47,101 nt of DNA from an uncultured Lachnospiraceae bacterium (GCA_910586205.1 CAJUGD010000031.1:1-47101); one strand, 5' to 3'. Numbered from the stretch's first letter, positions 8,552 to 17,229 are shown. Translations and numbers: made by a program. Notes: generated by a model from the letters alone, not told the origin.

Positions 8552-9229
8552 CTACCTGCGGTATGCGCAATCCTCTTTCCCACACGCCTCACATCCTTGG
8601 ACACTGCAAATCCTGGGCTTTCTGCTCAGCCCCATCACCGCTGTCACAGACTTAGACGGGGCCATCAAAAGGCTGTCCGTCAAGGTAACTCCAATCCTTT
8701 TACTCATCTCTAACGCTGCTCCGATCTCTTTCTGACATTTCAGCGGGAAATCCCCATAACCCGGGCTGAACCGGGGACGCATATACCATCCCTTCTCCTG
8801 ATATTCCTGCCGCAGCGCTTCATTTTTCCAGTCACAATAGGTTTCCAACATGGCGGCTGACGCTGCCTGCAGAACCACTGCCCTGCTCATCTTAAGCCGC
8901 CCGTATCGATGCAGAAGTATATCCACCCCACTGCCTAATGTAGCTCCAAATACAAGGATTTGCTGGCAGTCCTTTAAATTCTTTTCCAGATTTTTGCTCC
9001 TTGTCTGTACAAAAGTCATATCCAGCACATGATCCTGAATGTTAAGCGGATACTCCCTCCAAACGGATCTTGCCGCTGCCGCCTGTTCCAGCTCTCTTTT
9101 GCACTCCTGTATCAGCTTGTCAACATTTTCTGGAATTTCCTGTCCCCGATGTCCCAGGTAGCGCAGAATCTCCTTGTCGTTCCAGGGAAAGCACTTCCCT
9201 GTGCCGAGCCATTTTTCCATCCTGTCCAT
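8552..9229 (-). CDS. stand-alone methionine synthase activation-domain protein
   Basis: The 225-residue protein resembles the vitamin-B12-dependent methionine synthase activation domain. The family-typical segment YMRPRFSPGYGDFPLKCQKEI (RxSPGYGD) binds SAM in full-length MetH, and LTDSLLMAPSKSVTAVMGL follows as in the C-terminal part of that domain. A Cys-rich tail (CSVQGCEACGKEDC) may bind metal. It probably supplies the reductive remethylation of cob(II)alamin for the truncated MetH encoded 13 bp downstream. It starts 19 bp after metF, so metF, this gene and metH form one operon. Confidence 0.9.
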   Translation of the reverse strand: MDRMEKWLGTGKCFPWNDKEILRYLGHRGQEIPENVDKLIQECKRELEQAAAARSVWREYPLNIQDHVLDMTFVQTRSKNLEKNLKDCQQILVFGATLGSGVDILLHRYGRLKMSRAVVLQAASAAMLETYCDWKNEALRQEYQEKGWYMRPRFSPGYGDFPLKCQKEIGAALEMSKRIGVTLTDSLLMAPSKSVTAVMGLSRKPRICSVQGCEACGKEDCAYRR

Positions 9230-9248
9230 TGATTTAAACTACCATTCC

Positions 9249-10106
9249 TTACCGCAGTATTTCTGACAAATTCTCCTGAATCCTTGCCGCAACATCCGGC
9301 TTATTCATAGAATAAATATGAATTCCATTGACCCCATTGGCAATCAGGTCTATGATCTGCTCCGCAGCATATGCAATTCCCGCCTGCTTCATAGCTGCCG
9401 GATTATCCCCGAACCGATCCACAATGGCCTTAAATCGGGCAGGCAGATAAGTCCCTGACATAGAACAGATTCTCTTGATCTGCGCCTTGTTTGTTACCGG
9501 CATAATCCCGGCAATCACCGGAACAGTTACTCCTGCCTCCCGAATCCGATACAGATAATTATATAAAATATTATTATCAAAAAACATTTGGGTTGTGACA
9601 AAATCACAGCCCGCCTCCACCTTTTCTTTGAGATAATGAATATCCTGCGCCTTATTCACAGACTCCACATGTCCCTCTGGATAGCATGCTGCCCCAATAC
9701 AGAAATCCCCTATTCTGCGGATCTCTCCAATCAGCTCAGAAGCATAATGATAATCTTTCTCCACCTGCCCGTCACCAGGAATATCTCCCCGCAGTGCAAG
9801 CACATTTTCAATGCCCCTGGCTTTTAATTCCTCCAAAACAGAAACAACTTTTTCCCTGGTGGACGACACACAGGTCAAATGAGCCAGCGGCGTCACCCCC
9901 TGAGCCTGCACGGTAGCTGCAATATCCACTGTATAGCGGCTGGTTCCCCCACCTGCCCCATAGGTCACACTCATGAATGCCGGCTTTAACTTAGCAATCT
10001 CTATGGCAGCATGTTCCACTGATTCATATCTATCCTCTGTCTTAGGCGGAAATACCTCAAAAGACAGGGTAGGCTCCCCTTTGGAAAGGATCTCTCTGAT
10101 TTTCAA
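9249..10106 (-). CDS. metF: 5,10-methylenetetrahydrofolate reductase
   Basis: This 285-residue flavoenzyme barrel reduces methylene-THF to methyl-THF, the donor for MetH. The N-terminal LSFEVFPPK with the catalytic Glu, the VTYGAGGG segment, ALRGDIPGD (FAD/folate site), ACYPEGH and the FVTTQMFFDN motif are all present and in order. The start codon is TTG at 10106, set by a strong AAAGGAGG nine bases upstream. It heads the metF - activation protein - metH operon. I looked for SAM-I or cobalamin riboswitch signatures in the 142 bp upstream and found none. Confidence 0.97.
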   Translation of the reverse strand: MKIREILSKGEPTLSFEVFPPKTEDRYESVEHAAIEIAKLKPAFMSVTYGAGGGTSRYTVDIAATVQAQGVTPLAHLTCVSSTREKVVSVLEELKARGIENVLALRGDIPGDGQVEKDYHYASELIGEIRRIGDFCIGAACYPEGHVESVNKAQDIHYLKEKVEAGCDFVTTQMFFDNNILYNYLYRIREAGVTVPVIAGIMPVTNKAQIKRICSMSGTYLPARFKAIVDRFGDNPAAMKQAGIAYAAEQIIDLIANGVNGIHIYSMNKPDVAARIQENLSEILR

Positions 10107-10248
10107 CTGACTTTACCTCCTTTAGTATAGCCTTTTTCTTCTTTATCTCATACACCTGCTGTATTGTATAAATCTCTCCATCCATAAATCCTGATCATAT
10201 ACCCATACCCCCATAAACCTGATGCTTTGCTGACATACTCCTGCTATT

Positions 10249-11409
10249 TCAGGACAGTTCCCAATCAGTGAACAAATCCGCATCCCCTTGGTCATCCCCC
10301 CACAGGCTGATAGAAAAATAATATTCATCCTCAAAGCAATAGCCCCAGATAGAAACATTTCCTGCTATCAGCCGATAGCCATCTCCGATATTTAAAACAT
10401 CCGGCATATTCCTTTTTACGGAAAACGACCACATTCCTTCTGGTAAACCGCTTCCTTCCTCAAGCTGCTCCAAAAGCTCCACAGACAAACTGACCAGTTC
10501 CTCCTTATCCCTTACCATCAGCTCTATGCCATGAAGCTTTTCGGTGGCAGTGTCATAATCCAGCTCCACATATTCTTTATCCCCCCACCAGCCATCCGAG
10601 TCCCCCAAAACATAGCGGAAATATGTGGAATATTCCGATGACACCACATTCCCATCATCATCCAGCGTTTCCACATTATATGAATCCTGTCTGATCTGGG
10701 CTGCAGAATAACCATGTTTTTCCAAAACCCGGCTGGCCCTCTCCTTCATTTCCAACTGAGAAATATTAAAATGTCCCAGCTCATTGCAGGCTGTCCCTGC
10801 GGCAATCACATCCTCGTCTTCCACATATTTAAAATACTGATCATCCTCAAAGTCCCAGTCTTCTCCATATTCCCAGTCTTCCTCATATCCCCAATCATCT
10901 CCATATTCCCACTCCTCCTCATATTCCCATTCCTCCTCCCCATACAGATCAGCCCTTTCTTCAGCCTGTTCTAAATGAGAATACAAATTAGATATCGTCT
11001 TGTTGCGGGCTGCTCCCACAAAAGACTTTACGAGAAAAGCAGCCGTAACCACCACTGTCATGGCCACAAATACCCATAGAATCTCTTTCGGCTCCCTGCG
11101 CAGTTCTCTCCCCGGGCCAGACGTTTCATTCAAAACCGGCGGCACAAGGGCATCCTGCGAAATCCACCCTGCTGTATTTACATCTTCAGGAAAAGGCTGT
11201 TTTTGTTTTTCTCTTTCAGTAAAATCCCGCTCCCGGCTGCTTTCCCCTATACCATGATAGCTGCATTGCTTCTCCCCTTTAGGATGGCTCTCATTCAAAT
11301 AATAAGCTGCACTCTGCACCTCACGGCCCTTCACCCAGCTTTTACAATTCCTGCAATAATGAGGATACTTCATCACATGATCACAGATCGGACATATCTT
11401 TTGCAGCAT
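10249..11409 (-). CDS. zinc-ribbon, single-pass membrane protein with acidic aromatic hexapeptide repeats
   Basis: I do not recognise a named family. The 386-residue protein opens with a zinc ribbon (CPIC...CRNC, residues about 6-23), followed by a polar linker and one strong membrane helix (about residues 130-150, WVFVAMTVVVTAAFLV). Next comes an acidic aromatic block of six hexapeptides (YGEEEW, EYEEEW, EYGDDW, GYEEDW, EYGEDW, DFEDDQ), then a folded C-terminal domain of about 170 residues rich in Asp, Gly and Trp. The likely topology is ribbon inside and repeat plus C-domain outside. The ATG at 11409 has a near-perfect AAGGAGGGATT site. The longer frame upstream is rejected because the promoter candidate lies inside it. 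Function unknown. Confidence 0.75.
   Translation of the reverse strand: MLQKICPICDHVMKYPHYCRNCKSWVKGREVQSAAYYLNESHPKGEKQCSYHGIGESSRERDFTEREKQKQPFPEDVNTAGWISQDALVPPVLNETSGPGRELRREPKEILWVFVAMTVVVTAAFLVKSFVGAARNKTISNLYSHLEQAEERADLYGEEEWEYEEEWEYGDDWGYEEDWEYGEDWDFEDDQYFKYVEDEDVIAAGTACNELGHFNISQLEMKERASRVLEKHGYSAAQIRQDSYNVETLDDDGNVVSSEYSTYFRYVLGDSDGWWGDKEYVELDYDTATEKLHGIELMVRDKEELVSLSVELLEQLEEGSGLPEGMWSFSVKRNMPDVLNIGDGYRLIAGNVSIWGYCFEDEYYFSISLWGDDQGDADLFTDWELS
10837..10944 (-). repeat. 18-bp tandem repeat encoding acidic/aromatic hexapeptides
   Basis: Six 18-bp units, seen on the plus strand as variations on CATATTCCCA-TC-TCC, encode (E/Y)Y(G/E)(E/D)(E/D)W-like hexapeptides. The unit phase and the invariant Trp/Tyr spacing show tandem duplication rather than random low complexity. 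The number of units may vary between strains. Confidence 0.75.
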
Positions 11410-11448
11410 TTTGAATCCCTCCTTAGGCTTCCTCCCAAATCTTCTCCA

Positions 11449-11454
11449 AGTATA
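11449..11454 (-). promoter_or_regulatory. extended -10 promoter of the zinc-ribbon gene (candidate)
   Basis: On the minus strand TATACT is preceded by TGG, giving an extended -10 element, about 40 nt upstream of the ATG at 11409. No good -35 is seen at 16-18 bp. This placement supports the short gene model. Confidence 0.45.
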
Positions 11455-11521
11455 CCATACTTCCTCCAAATTTTCTATTTGATATATTTTTAACAAAGTT
11501 GTTCCTTTTTCCACTTTTTCC

Positions 11522-11549
11522 TTGCATTTTTCCATTCCTGTGGTATACT
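11522..11549 (+). promoter_or_regulatory. sigma-A promoter for the PTS IIC transcript
   Basis: TTGCAT and TATACT are separated by 16 bp, and a TG dinucleotide gives an extended -10. Transcription should begin near 11556, leaving a leader of about 330 nt before the PTS IIC start codon at 11890. No other convincing plus-strand promoter is seen nearer to the gene. Confidence 0.65.
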
Positions 11550-11555
11550 GTGAAA

Positions 11556-11889
11556 GTCTCGAATTCTTGTTGTAGGACTGCGCACTTGCTGCGCTGATCG
11601 TATGACGCGCCGAAATGCCCGTTTTTGGCATTTTGTGTACATCCGTCAAAGGCTCTCAAAGTAAACCTGCTTTCCTTTATGGTGAGCTTCACGAGCCTGA
11701 CATCATTAAAATAACTGCTTTGACTTGGGATGTCAAATGTGTGCCGTTTCCCGCCTATCCTGCGCTGCAGTGCCTTAGAAATTCCGGTAAATCAATATAC
11801 CATCCGGAACTGCTATAAACTGCTTCTTACGCTGCCTGCAGGAATACTATCCGGCAAACCGCCGGGACAATCAAAAAGGAGACCCTGAC
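11556..11889 (+). other. long, hairpin-rich 5' leader (candidate structured RNA or repeat element)
   Basis: This is gene-free DNA. Visible inverted repeats are AAATGCC/GGCATTT (11613-11619 with 11627-11633), TGACATC/GATGTCA (11698-11704 with 11729-11735), TTCCGG/CCGGAA (11782-11787 with 11804-11809) and CCGGC/GCCGG (11851-11865). The last sits just before the AAAAAGGAG ribosome binding site. The sequence does not match any riboswitch consensus that I can recall. It could be a cis-regulatory RNA or a dispersed genomic repeat. The 67-codon plus-strand frame here has no RBS and looks non-coding. Confidence 0.45.
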
Positions 11890-12912
11890 ATGGCACACAT
11901 AACCGTAAAAGAATTTCTGAAAAAGAAAAATGTCAACATTACTGTCAAAACCTATCTCATCGACGCATTAGGCGCCATGGCCTTCGGCCTGTTCGCTTCC
12001 CTGCTTATCGGAACCATCTTCGGAACCTTGGGAGAGAAAACCCAGATTCCCCTTTTCAACACAATAGCAGAATACTGTAAAAGCGCCACAGGAGCCGCAT
12101 TGGGCGTATCCATTGCCCATGCCTTAAAAGCGCCTCAGCTTGTACTCTTTTCCGCCGCCACAGCAGGCATTGCCGGCAACGCCTTAGGCGGACCGGTCGG
12201 CGCCCTTGTTTCCACTGTCATTGCTGCAGAGGCAGGCAAACTGGTGTCTAAAGAAACACGCATAGATATTTTAGTCACTCCTGGCATTACCATCATCTGC
12301 GGTGTTCTGACGGCACAATTTGTAGGGCCTGGAGTATCTGCCTTTATGACTGCTTTCGGCAATCTGGTAAAAACTGCCACTGAAATGCAGCCCTTCTTTA
12401 TGGGCATCCTGGTATCCGCCCTAATAGGCATTGCCCTGACACTTCCGATCAGCAGTGCTGCCATCTGCATTATGTTAAGTCTGGATGGCCTTGCCGGAGG
12501 AGCTGCTACAGCCGGATGCTGTGCACAGATGATAGGATTTGCCGTCCTGAGCTTTCAAGTCAACGGCGTAGGCGGACTTTTGGCTCAGGGACTTGGCACC
12601 TCCATGCTGCAGATGGGCAACATTGTGAAAAATCCCCGGATCTGGCTTCCCCCCACCTTAGCCTCCATAATCACCGGCCCTGTAGCTACCTGTCTTTTTA
12701 AAATGGAAAATATCCCTGCCGGCTCCGGCATGGGCACCTGCGGACTGGTAGGCCCCATTGGCGTATATACTGCCATGGATGGTGGCAGCCAGATGTGGCT
12801 CGGAATCCTGCTGGTATGTTTCCTGCTTCCTGCCATCCTCACCTGGATCTTCGGCAAAATACTTTTTCGTCTTCAATGGATTCATCCTGAAGACTTAAAA
12901 CTGGATCTATAA
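11890..12912 (+). CDS. PTS transporter subunit IIC (EIIC_2 family), orphan
   Basis: The 340-residue integral membrane protein has about eight to ten hydrophobic, Gly/Ala-rich segments and matches the PTS EIIC_2 family in tone and length. Typical elements are TYLIDALGAMAFGLFASLLIGTI near the N-terminus and the glycine-rich GMGTCGLVGPIGVYTAMDGG near the C-terminus. No IIA or IIB domain is fused or adjacent, so it may be non-phosphorylating or may borrow soluble components. The substrate is unknown. The ATG has AAAAAGGAG nine bases upstream. It is one of only three plus-strand genes in the window that stand apart from the minus-strand operons, and it ends at a strong terminator. Confidence 0.82.
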   Translation: MAHITVKEFLKKKNVNITVKTYLIDALGAMAFGLFASLLIGTIFGTLGEKTQIPLFNTIAEYCKSATGAALGVSIAHALKAPQLVLFSAATAGIAGNALGGPVGALVSTVIAAEAGKLVSKETRIDILVTPGITIICGVLTAQFVGPGVSAFMTAFGNLVKTATEMQPFFMGILVSALIGIALTLPISSAAICIMLSLDGLAGGAATAGCCAQMIGFAVLSFQVNGVGGLLAQGLGTSMLQMGNIVKNPRIWLPPTLASIITGPVATCLFKMENIPAGSGMGTCGLVGPIGVYTAMDGGSQMWLGILLVCFLLPAILTWIFGKILFRLQWIHPEDLKLDL

Positions 12913-12949
12913 ACAGCAGAGCAAAAACACTGTCAGAAACACAAACTTC

Positions 12950-12993
12950 AAAAAGGAGCCCTTCCTCTAAAAACCAGGAATGGCTCCTTTTTT
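12950..12993. terminator. bidirectional Rho-independent terminator
   Basis: AAAAAGGAGCC pairs with GGCTCCTTTTTT, and an inner TTCCT/AGGAA extends the stem. A/T tracts lie on both sides, so it ends both the PTS IIC gene (plus) and ctpA (minus), which converge here. Confidence 0.92.
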
Positions 12994-13004
12994 ATACAAT
13001 ACCC

Positions 13005-14345
13005 TTATTCTTCCATCAGCACCTCAATAGCCCGCAAAACCTGATTATCCCTCTCTAAAGGAATCTCAAATGCCCCTTTCAAATCCTCTGGAATCTCCTG
13101 CTCCACTTCCACATCCGGCTCCAATCCTTTTTTATGCAAATCTACGCCTCCGGGAGTATAATAATGAGAAACCGTCATTTTTACAGCCGACCCGTCCTCT
13201 AACTGGACCAGACTCTGGACAATCCCTTTTCCAAAGGATGTGGTTCCTACCAGCTTAGCATAGCCATAATCCCGTACCGCACCGGCAAACACCTCGGATG
13301 CACTGGCTGAGTTGCCGTTTATCAGCACCACCATGGGAATGTTCAGCTCATGTCCGTCTTTTTTGGGATACCTGGGATCCCTCTGGCCTGTGTCAGACTC
13401 AAAGCAGATCTCCCCGCCTTTGCTGAAATACCTGTCTCCCCTGCCGTTTTTATCCGAGGTAGCCACAATCGTCCCTTTCAGCTTATCCTCTGGCAGAATA
13501 TAGGCAGCCATCTCTACCACTGCATCCAATACACCGCCTGGATTATCCCGCAGATCAATGATCAGCCGTTCCATACCTTGTTCCTCTAAAGAATTGATGG
13601 CATCCTTAAACTGATCCCCTGTCACAAGCTCAAACTGAGTCACCAGAATATAACCAATATTATTCTCCAGCATCTTAGATTCCACTGTCGTCACTTCTAC
13701 AATTCTACGCTGGATATGAAGCTTTACTTCCTCACCGTCCCGCAGCACGGTAATGTCCACATAAGTGTTTTCTGCCCCCCGGATTTCCTGCTGTACCAGC
13801 ACATCCAACTCAAAATCCGATGCCAGGGCTTCCCCTACTTTATAGAGAATATCGCCCTTTTTCATCCCGGCTTCCTCTGCCGGAGAGCCCTGAAATACCC
13901 GCAGGGCTGTAATTAATCCTGAGGAAATGTTCTGGCTTACCAAAACACCGATTCCACAGTAGACTCCTTCTGTCTCCTCTGTCAGAGTCTCATATTCCTC
14001 CTGTGTATAATACACCGTATAAGGATCCTCTAAACCAGACAGAAGCCCTTTGTAGATCCCTGCCTCCATCTGCTCCTTGTCAATATCATCTTCAAACAGA
14101 AAATATCGATCCACTAACTGCTGCAGGGTTTCAATCTTCTGATTTACCTGCTCCATATCTATTTGTTCTGTTCCTTGGGAATCCTCCTCCATCTGAACCT
14201 GAGCTTGATTATCCATAACTGTCTGCCCAATCAGGTTAATACCTGCCGCAATTCCTACAATAATCAGCCCGGCAAAGGCAGTCACCAGAGAACCTACCAG
14301 CACGCCTTTCCAGAACTTCCCCTTTGTTCTCACTTCGTTTTCCAC
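13005..14345 (-). CDS. ctpA: C-terminal processing peptidase, S41 family
   Basis: The 446-residue protein has one N-terminal membrane anchor (about residues 12-35), a coiled stretch, a PDZ domain (GIGVLVSQ to EVKLHIQRR, about 125-205) and an S41 peptidase domain. The catalytic Ser lies in NGNSASASE and the Lys about 25 residues later in GTTSFGKG, giving the Ser-Lys dyad of CtpA/CtpB proteases. It should act outside the membrane on envelope proteins. The start is GTG at 14345, with GGAG six bases upstream. It lies downstream of ftsE-ftsX-M23 peptidase, which suggests processing of division or wall-hydrolase partners. Confidence 0.95.
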   Translation of the reverse strand: MENEVRTKGKFWKGVLVGSLVTAFAGLIIVGIAAGINLIGQTVMDNQAQVQMEEDSQGTEQIDMEQVNQKIETLQQLVDRYFLFEDDIDKEQMEAGIYKGLLSGLEDPYTVYYTQEEYETLTEETEGVYCGIGVLVSQNISSGLITALRVFQGSPAEEAGMKKGDILYKVGEALASDFELDVLVQQEIRGAENTYVDITVLRDGEEVKLHIQRRIVEVTTVESKMLENNIGYILVTQFELVTGDQFKDAINSLEEQGMERLIIDLRDNPGGVLDAVVEMAAYILPEDKLKGTIVATSDKNGRGDRYFSKGGEICFESDTGQRDPRYPKKDGHELNIPMVVLINGNSASASEVFAGAVRDYGYAKLVGTTSFGKGIVQSLVQLEDGSAVKMTVSHYYTPGGVDLHKKGLEPDVEVEQEIPEDLKGAFEIPLERDNQVLRAIEVLMEE

Positions 14346-14412
14346 TCTTAACTCCTACTCTCTATGATTATTTATCAACCAATGCAATACCAGAGCATTT
14401 TTCAAACACACT

Positions 14413-15633
14413 CTACGGGCTGACATAGTTACTTGGATTCACATACTGTCCATTGGCGCGGATCCCAAAATGCAGATGAGGTCCTGTAGAGTATCCTGTG
14501 GATCCAACCTTTGCTATGGTCTGTCCCTGGATCACATCCTGACCCTCTGATGCTAAAAGCTGGGAGCAATGCATATAGACGGTGTACACCCCTCCGCCGT
14601 GATTAATCATAATATAATTCCCCGCCGAATAGCTGTATGTAGCAATCACCACAGTCCCGGAAGCTGCTGCCAATATCCCGCTGCCGGAAGCCGCTCCAAT
14701 GTCAATCCCCTGATGATTAGAAGAAGCCCCTGCTGTTGGGGAGGTCCTTGACCCGAATTCAGAGGTAATTCGGCTGCTGGCAGGACAGGGCCATATAAAC
14801 TTAATATTCCCAAGACTTACCGTATTATACTTTTTCCCGGCTGCTTCTGCTGCCTTCCTTGCTTCTTCCTCTTTTCTCTTGATCTCCGCCTCAAGCTGCT
14901 TTACTTTGTTTTCCTGTGCCTGAATATCTTTTTCGTATGCACTGATTTGCCCCTCAGCCACATGAATCTGGCTTTCAAAATTCTTAAGCTCCTGATTCTT
15001 CTGGGCCAGCAGCGTCTCCACAGACTGCTGTTTTGCTTCTGTCTGCTCCTGGAGAGAAAGAAGCGCCTCATGCTCCTGATTCAACTGCTGTTCATGAGCA
15101 GCCACTTCCCTTCTGGTATCCTCATACTCATAAAGCTTTTTCCGGTCATATTCGGCAATCTGCTGAACATATTCCGCTCGGTTCATAAGCTGTACCAGAT
15201 CCTTAGACTGAAGCAGCATATCAAGATAATTGGTCTGCCCTCTCTCGTACATATATTTTATGCGGAGCTTCATGGCTTCATACTGATCTGCCTCCACTGC
15301 TTTTGCCGCCTCAAGCTCCTGCTTAGCCGTCTCAATGTCTGCCTCTTTGTGCACAATCTTATCTGACAGCTCCTGCAGCTCCTCATTCAGCACAGCCAGG
15401 CTGCCGTCTAACTCCCGAACATAAGCCGCAGCATCCTTTTTTAAGCTTTCCAGCCCCTTTAAGGTAGCCTCCACCTTCTTTTTTTCTTCTTCCAGGCTGC
15501 TGGCTTTTCTTTTGGCATCCTCCACATCCTTTTTCGTGCCATAAGCCGGACTGATCAGAATCAATGCTGCAGCAGCCGCTGCCCACAAAAACAGCCCAAA
15601 CCGCTTTAAGCCTCTGGCTTTTTTCCATCTCAT
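14413..15633 (-). CDS. EnvC/PcsB-like coiled-coil M23 peptidase
   Basis: The 406-residue protein has an N-terminal hydrophobic export segment (about residues 10-28), a long coiled coil (about 35-265) and a C-terminal LytM/M23 domain. The metallopeptidase signs are NHQGIDIGAA (H-x-x-x-D) and GPHLHFGIRANGQYVNP (H-x-H), so the zinc site looks complete, unlike degenerate EnvC. The coiled coil next to ftsEX matches the arrangement of FtsEX-activated peptidoglycan hydrolases (EnvC in E. coli, PcsB in streptococci, CwlO in Bacillus). The start ATG is three bases after the ftsX stop, with GAGGG in the ftsX end. Confidence 0.92.
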   Translation of the reverse strand: MRWKKARGLKRFGLFLWAAAAAALILISPAYGTKKDVEDAKRKASSLEEEKKKVEATLKGLESLKKDAAAYVRELDGSLAVLNEELQELSDKIVHKEADIETAKQELEAAKAVEADQYEAMKLRIKYMYERGQTNYLDMLLQSKDLVQLMNRAEYVQQIAEYDRKKLYEYEDTRREVAAHEQQLNQEHEALLSLQEQTEAKQQSVETLLAQKNQELKNFESQIHVAEGQISAYEKDIQAQENKVKQLEAEIKRKEEEARKAAEAAGKKYNTVSLGNIKFIWPCPASSRITSEFGSRTSPTAGASSNHQGIDIGAASGSGILAAASGTVVIATYSYSAGNYIMINHGGGVYTVYMHCSQLLASEGQDVIQGQTIAKVGSTGYSTGPHLHFGIRANGQYVNPSNYVSP

Positions 15634-15636
15634 AGC

Positions 15637-16545
15637 CTACACCCTCAGATATTTTCGTATAGTAAAAAAGCTTCCGAAAAAACCGATACCCACGCCAAGA
15701 CTCATAGCCACCACAATCATGACCGGAAAAATCTCCTCCATGGGAAGAAACATCAAAATTCCTGACAGAATCTGAAACCGGCCTGCCAGGTAAGAAACCG
15801 AACGAGTATACAGCACATAAATCCCAGCCAGCGGAATTCCGGCTCCAATGAGTCCGATCAATAGTCCCTCCACCAGAAAAGGCGCCCGAATCATGTAATT
15901 TGTAGCGCCGATCAGACGCATAATCTGACTCTCTTGTTTTCTAAAAGCAGCTGTCACAGAAATCGTATTTCCAATCAAAAACATGGCTACCAACAGCAGG
16001 ACCCCTGTAATTACCAGCGACAAAATCCCCACCATTCGGTTAAATCCCGCAAATCCGGCTGCTACTGTATTGGAATAATTTACCTGACGCACTCCCTCAA
16101 GTCCCTGCAAGTACGCCACAAACCTGTCCTGGGCCGCAATATCATATAGATGGATTTCATAACTTGCAGAGCCTGCTAACGGATTATCCTGGGCAAATCC
16201 TTCTGCTAAATCCTCATGACCGGCAAAATAATCCATCCTAAAGGTTTCCCATGCTTCCTGAGGAGACACATAGACCATCTCCTTCACCTCACTGCGCCCT
16301 CCAATGGCAGCCCCCAACGCGAGAATATCCGTCTCACTCAGATTCTCCTCAAATAAGACGGTGATTCCCACGGTACTCTCCATATTTTTTATCATAAACT
16401 GAATATTGGTGATAATAGAAAAAAACAGACAGAATAAAAATACACAGGCAGAAATCGTGGCAATAGAAGCCAGAGAAAACCAGATATTTCTGCATATATT
16501 TTTTATTCCCTGCTTCAAACAATACCAGAACACGCTAATCCGCAT
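15637..16545 (-). CDS. ftsX: cell division ABC transporter permease FtsX
   Basis: The protein has about 302 residues and the FtsX topology: one N-terminal membrane segment (about 20-45), an extracellular loop of about 120 residues, and three C-terminal membrane segments. The FtsX/MacB core (VSVTAAFRKQESQIMRLIGATN-like region) is visible. FtsX passes ATP-driven conformational signals from FtsE to an outside peptidoglycan hydrolase. I choose the ATG at 16545 because GGGAG lies five bases upstream; an ATG at 16557 has a badly placed site. It overlaps ftsE by 11 bp. Confidence 0.93.
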   Translation of the reverse strand: MRISVFWYCLKQGIKNICRNIWFSLASIATISACVFLFCLFFSIITNIQFMIKNMESTVGITVLFEENLSETDILALGAAIGGRSEVKEMVYVSPQEAWETFRMDYFAGHEDLAEGFAQDNPLAGSASYEIHLYDIAAQDRFVAYLQGLEGVRQVNYSNTVAAGFAGFNRMVGILSLVITGVLLLVAMFLIGNTISVTAAFRKQESQIMRLIGATNYMIRAPFLVEGLLIGLIGAGIPLAGIYVLYTRSVSYLAGRFQILSGILMFLPMEEIFPVMIVVAMSLGVGIGFFGSFFTIRKYLRV

Positions 16546-17221
16546 GGCTGCTCCCATCCTTTATCTCATCACTAATAACCCTCCCTCGATCCATGGTAAT
16601 CACCCGTCCTCTAATCTGCTCTACAATCTCCTGACTATGGGTAACTACCACTACGGTGGTCCCCATCTGGTTAATATCCAGCAGAAGCTTCATGATCTCC
16701 ACCGCATTCTGGTGATCCAGATTGCCCGTAGGCTCATCCGCCAAAAGCACCTCCGGCTGGTTGATCAGCGCACGGGCAATCGCTACCCGCTGCTGCTCCC
16801 CGCCGGACAAATGCTGAGGCATGGCCTTATACTTGGAAGAAAGTCCCACCAGCTTCAGCATCTCCGGCACAGACTCCCGAATCGCCCGAAAAGGGACTCC
16901 CACCACTCTCTGGGCAAAAGCCACATTTTCAAACACATTCCGATCATTCAGAAGTCGGAAATCCTGAAATACAATTCCCAGGGTCCTTCGATATTTTGGA
17001 ATATGACGCCTCCGCATGTTCTGCAGCATAATATCATTAACAATGATCTCTCCAGAGGTAGGTTCTTCTTCCTTGATTATCAGACGCAGAAGCGTCGTCT
17101 TGCCGGATCCGCTGCGCCCCATAATAAACACAAATTCCCCGTCTTCAATGGTGATATTCACATCCCGCAAGGCCCGGTTCCCGGTTCCATATGTCTTGCT
17201 AACATCTAAAATTTCTATCAT
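16535..17221 (-). CDS. ftsE: cell division ATP-binding protein FtsE
   Basis: This 228-residue ABC ATPase contains Walker A GRSGSGKTTL (about 36-45), the signature LSGGEQQRVAIARAL, Walker B VLLADEPTGNLD and the switch His in VVTHSQ. Length and the adjacent ftsX identify FtsE rather than a LolD/MacB exporter. It follows the CdaR-like regulator by eight bp and overlaps ftsX. It acts at the inner face of the membrane at the septum. Confidence 0.95.
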   Translation of the reverse strand: MIEILDVSKTYGTGNRALRDVNITIEDGEFVFIMGRSGSGKTTLLRLIIKEEEPTSGEIIVNDIMLQNMRRRHIPKYRRTLGIVFQDFRLLNDRNVFENVAFAQRVVGVPFRAIRESVPEMLKLVGLSSKYKAMPQHLSGGEQQRVAIARALINQPEVLLADEPTGNLDHQNAVEIMKLLLDINQMGTTVVVVTHSQEIVEQIRGRVITMDRGRVISDEIKDGSSHAD

Positions 17222-17229
17222 AAATGTCC

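Noticed and set aside
10107..10248. Possible SAM or cobalamin riboswitch ahead of metF
   Set aside because: The conserved SAM-I core and the B12 box were both searched for by eye on the minus strand and not found.
11410..11649. 80-residue N-terminal extension of the zinc-ribbon protein
   Set aside because: A near-perfect RBS precedes the ATG at 11409 and the promoter candidate lies inside the extension.
11615..11818. 67-codon plus-strand frame in the PTS leader
   Set aside because: No ribosome binding site, no recognisable protein pattern and it spans the leader hairpins; treated as non-coding.
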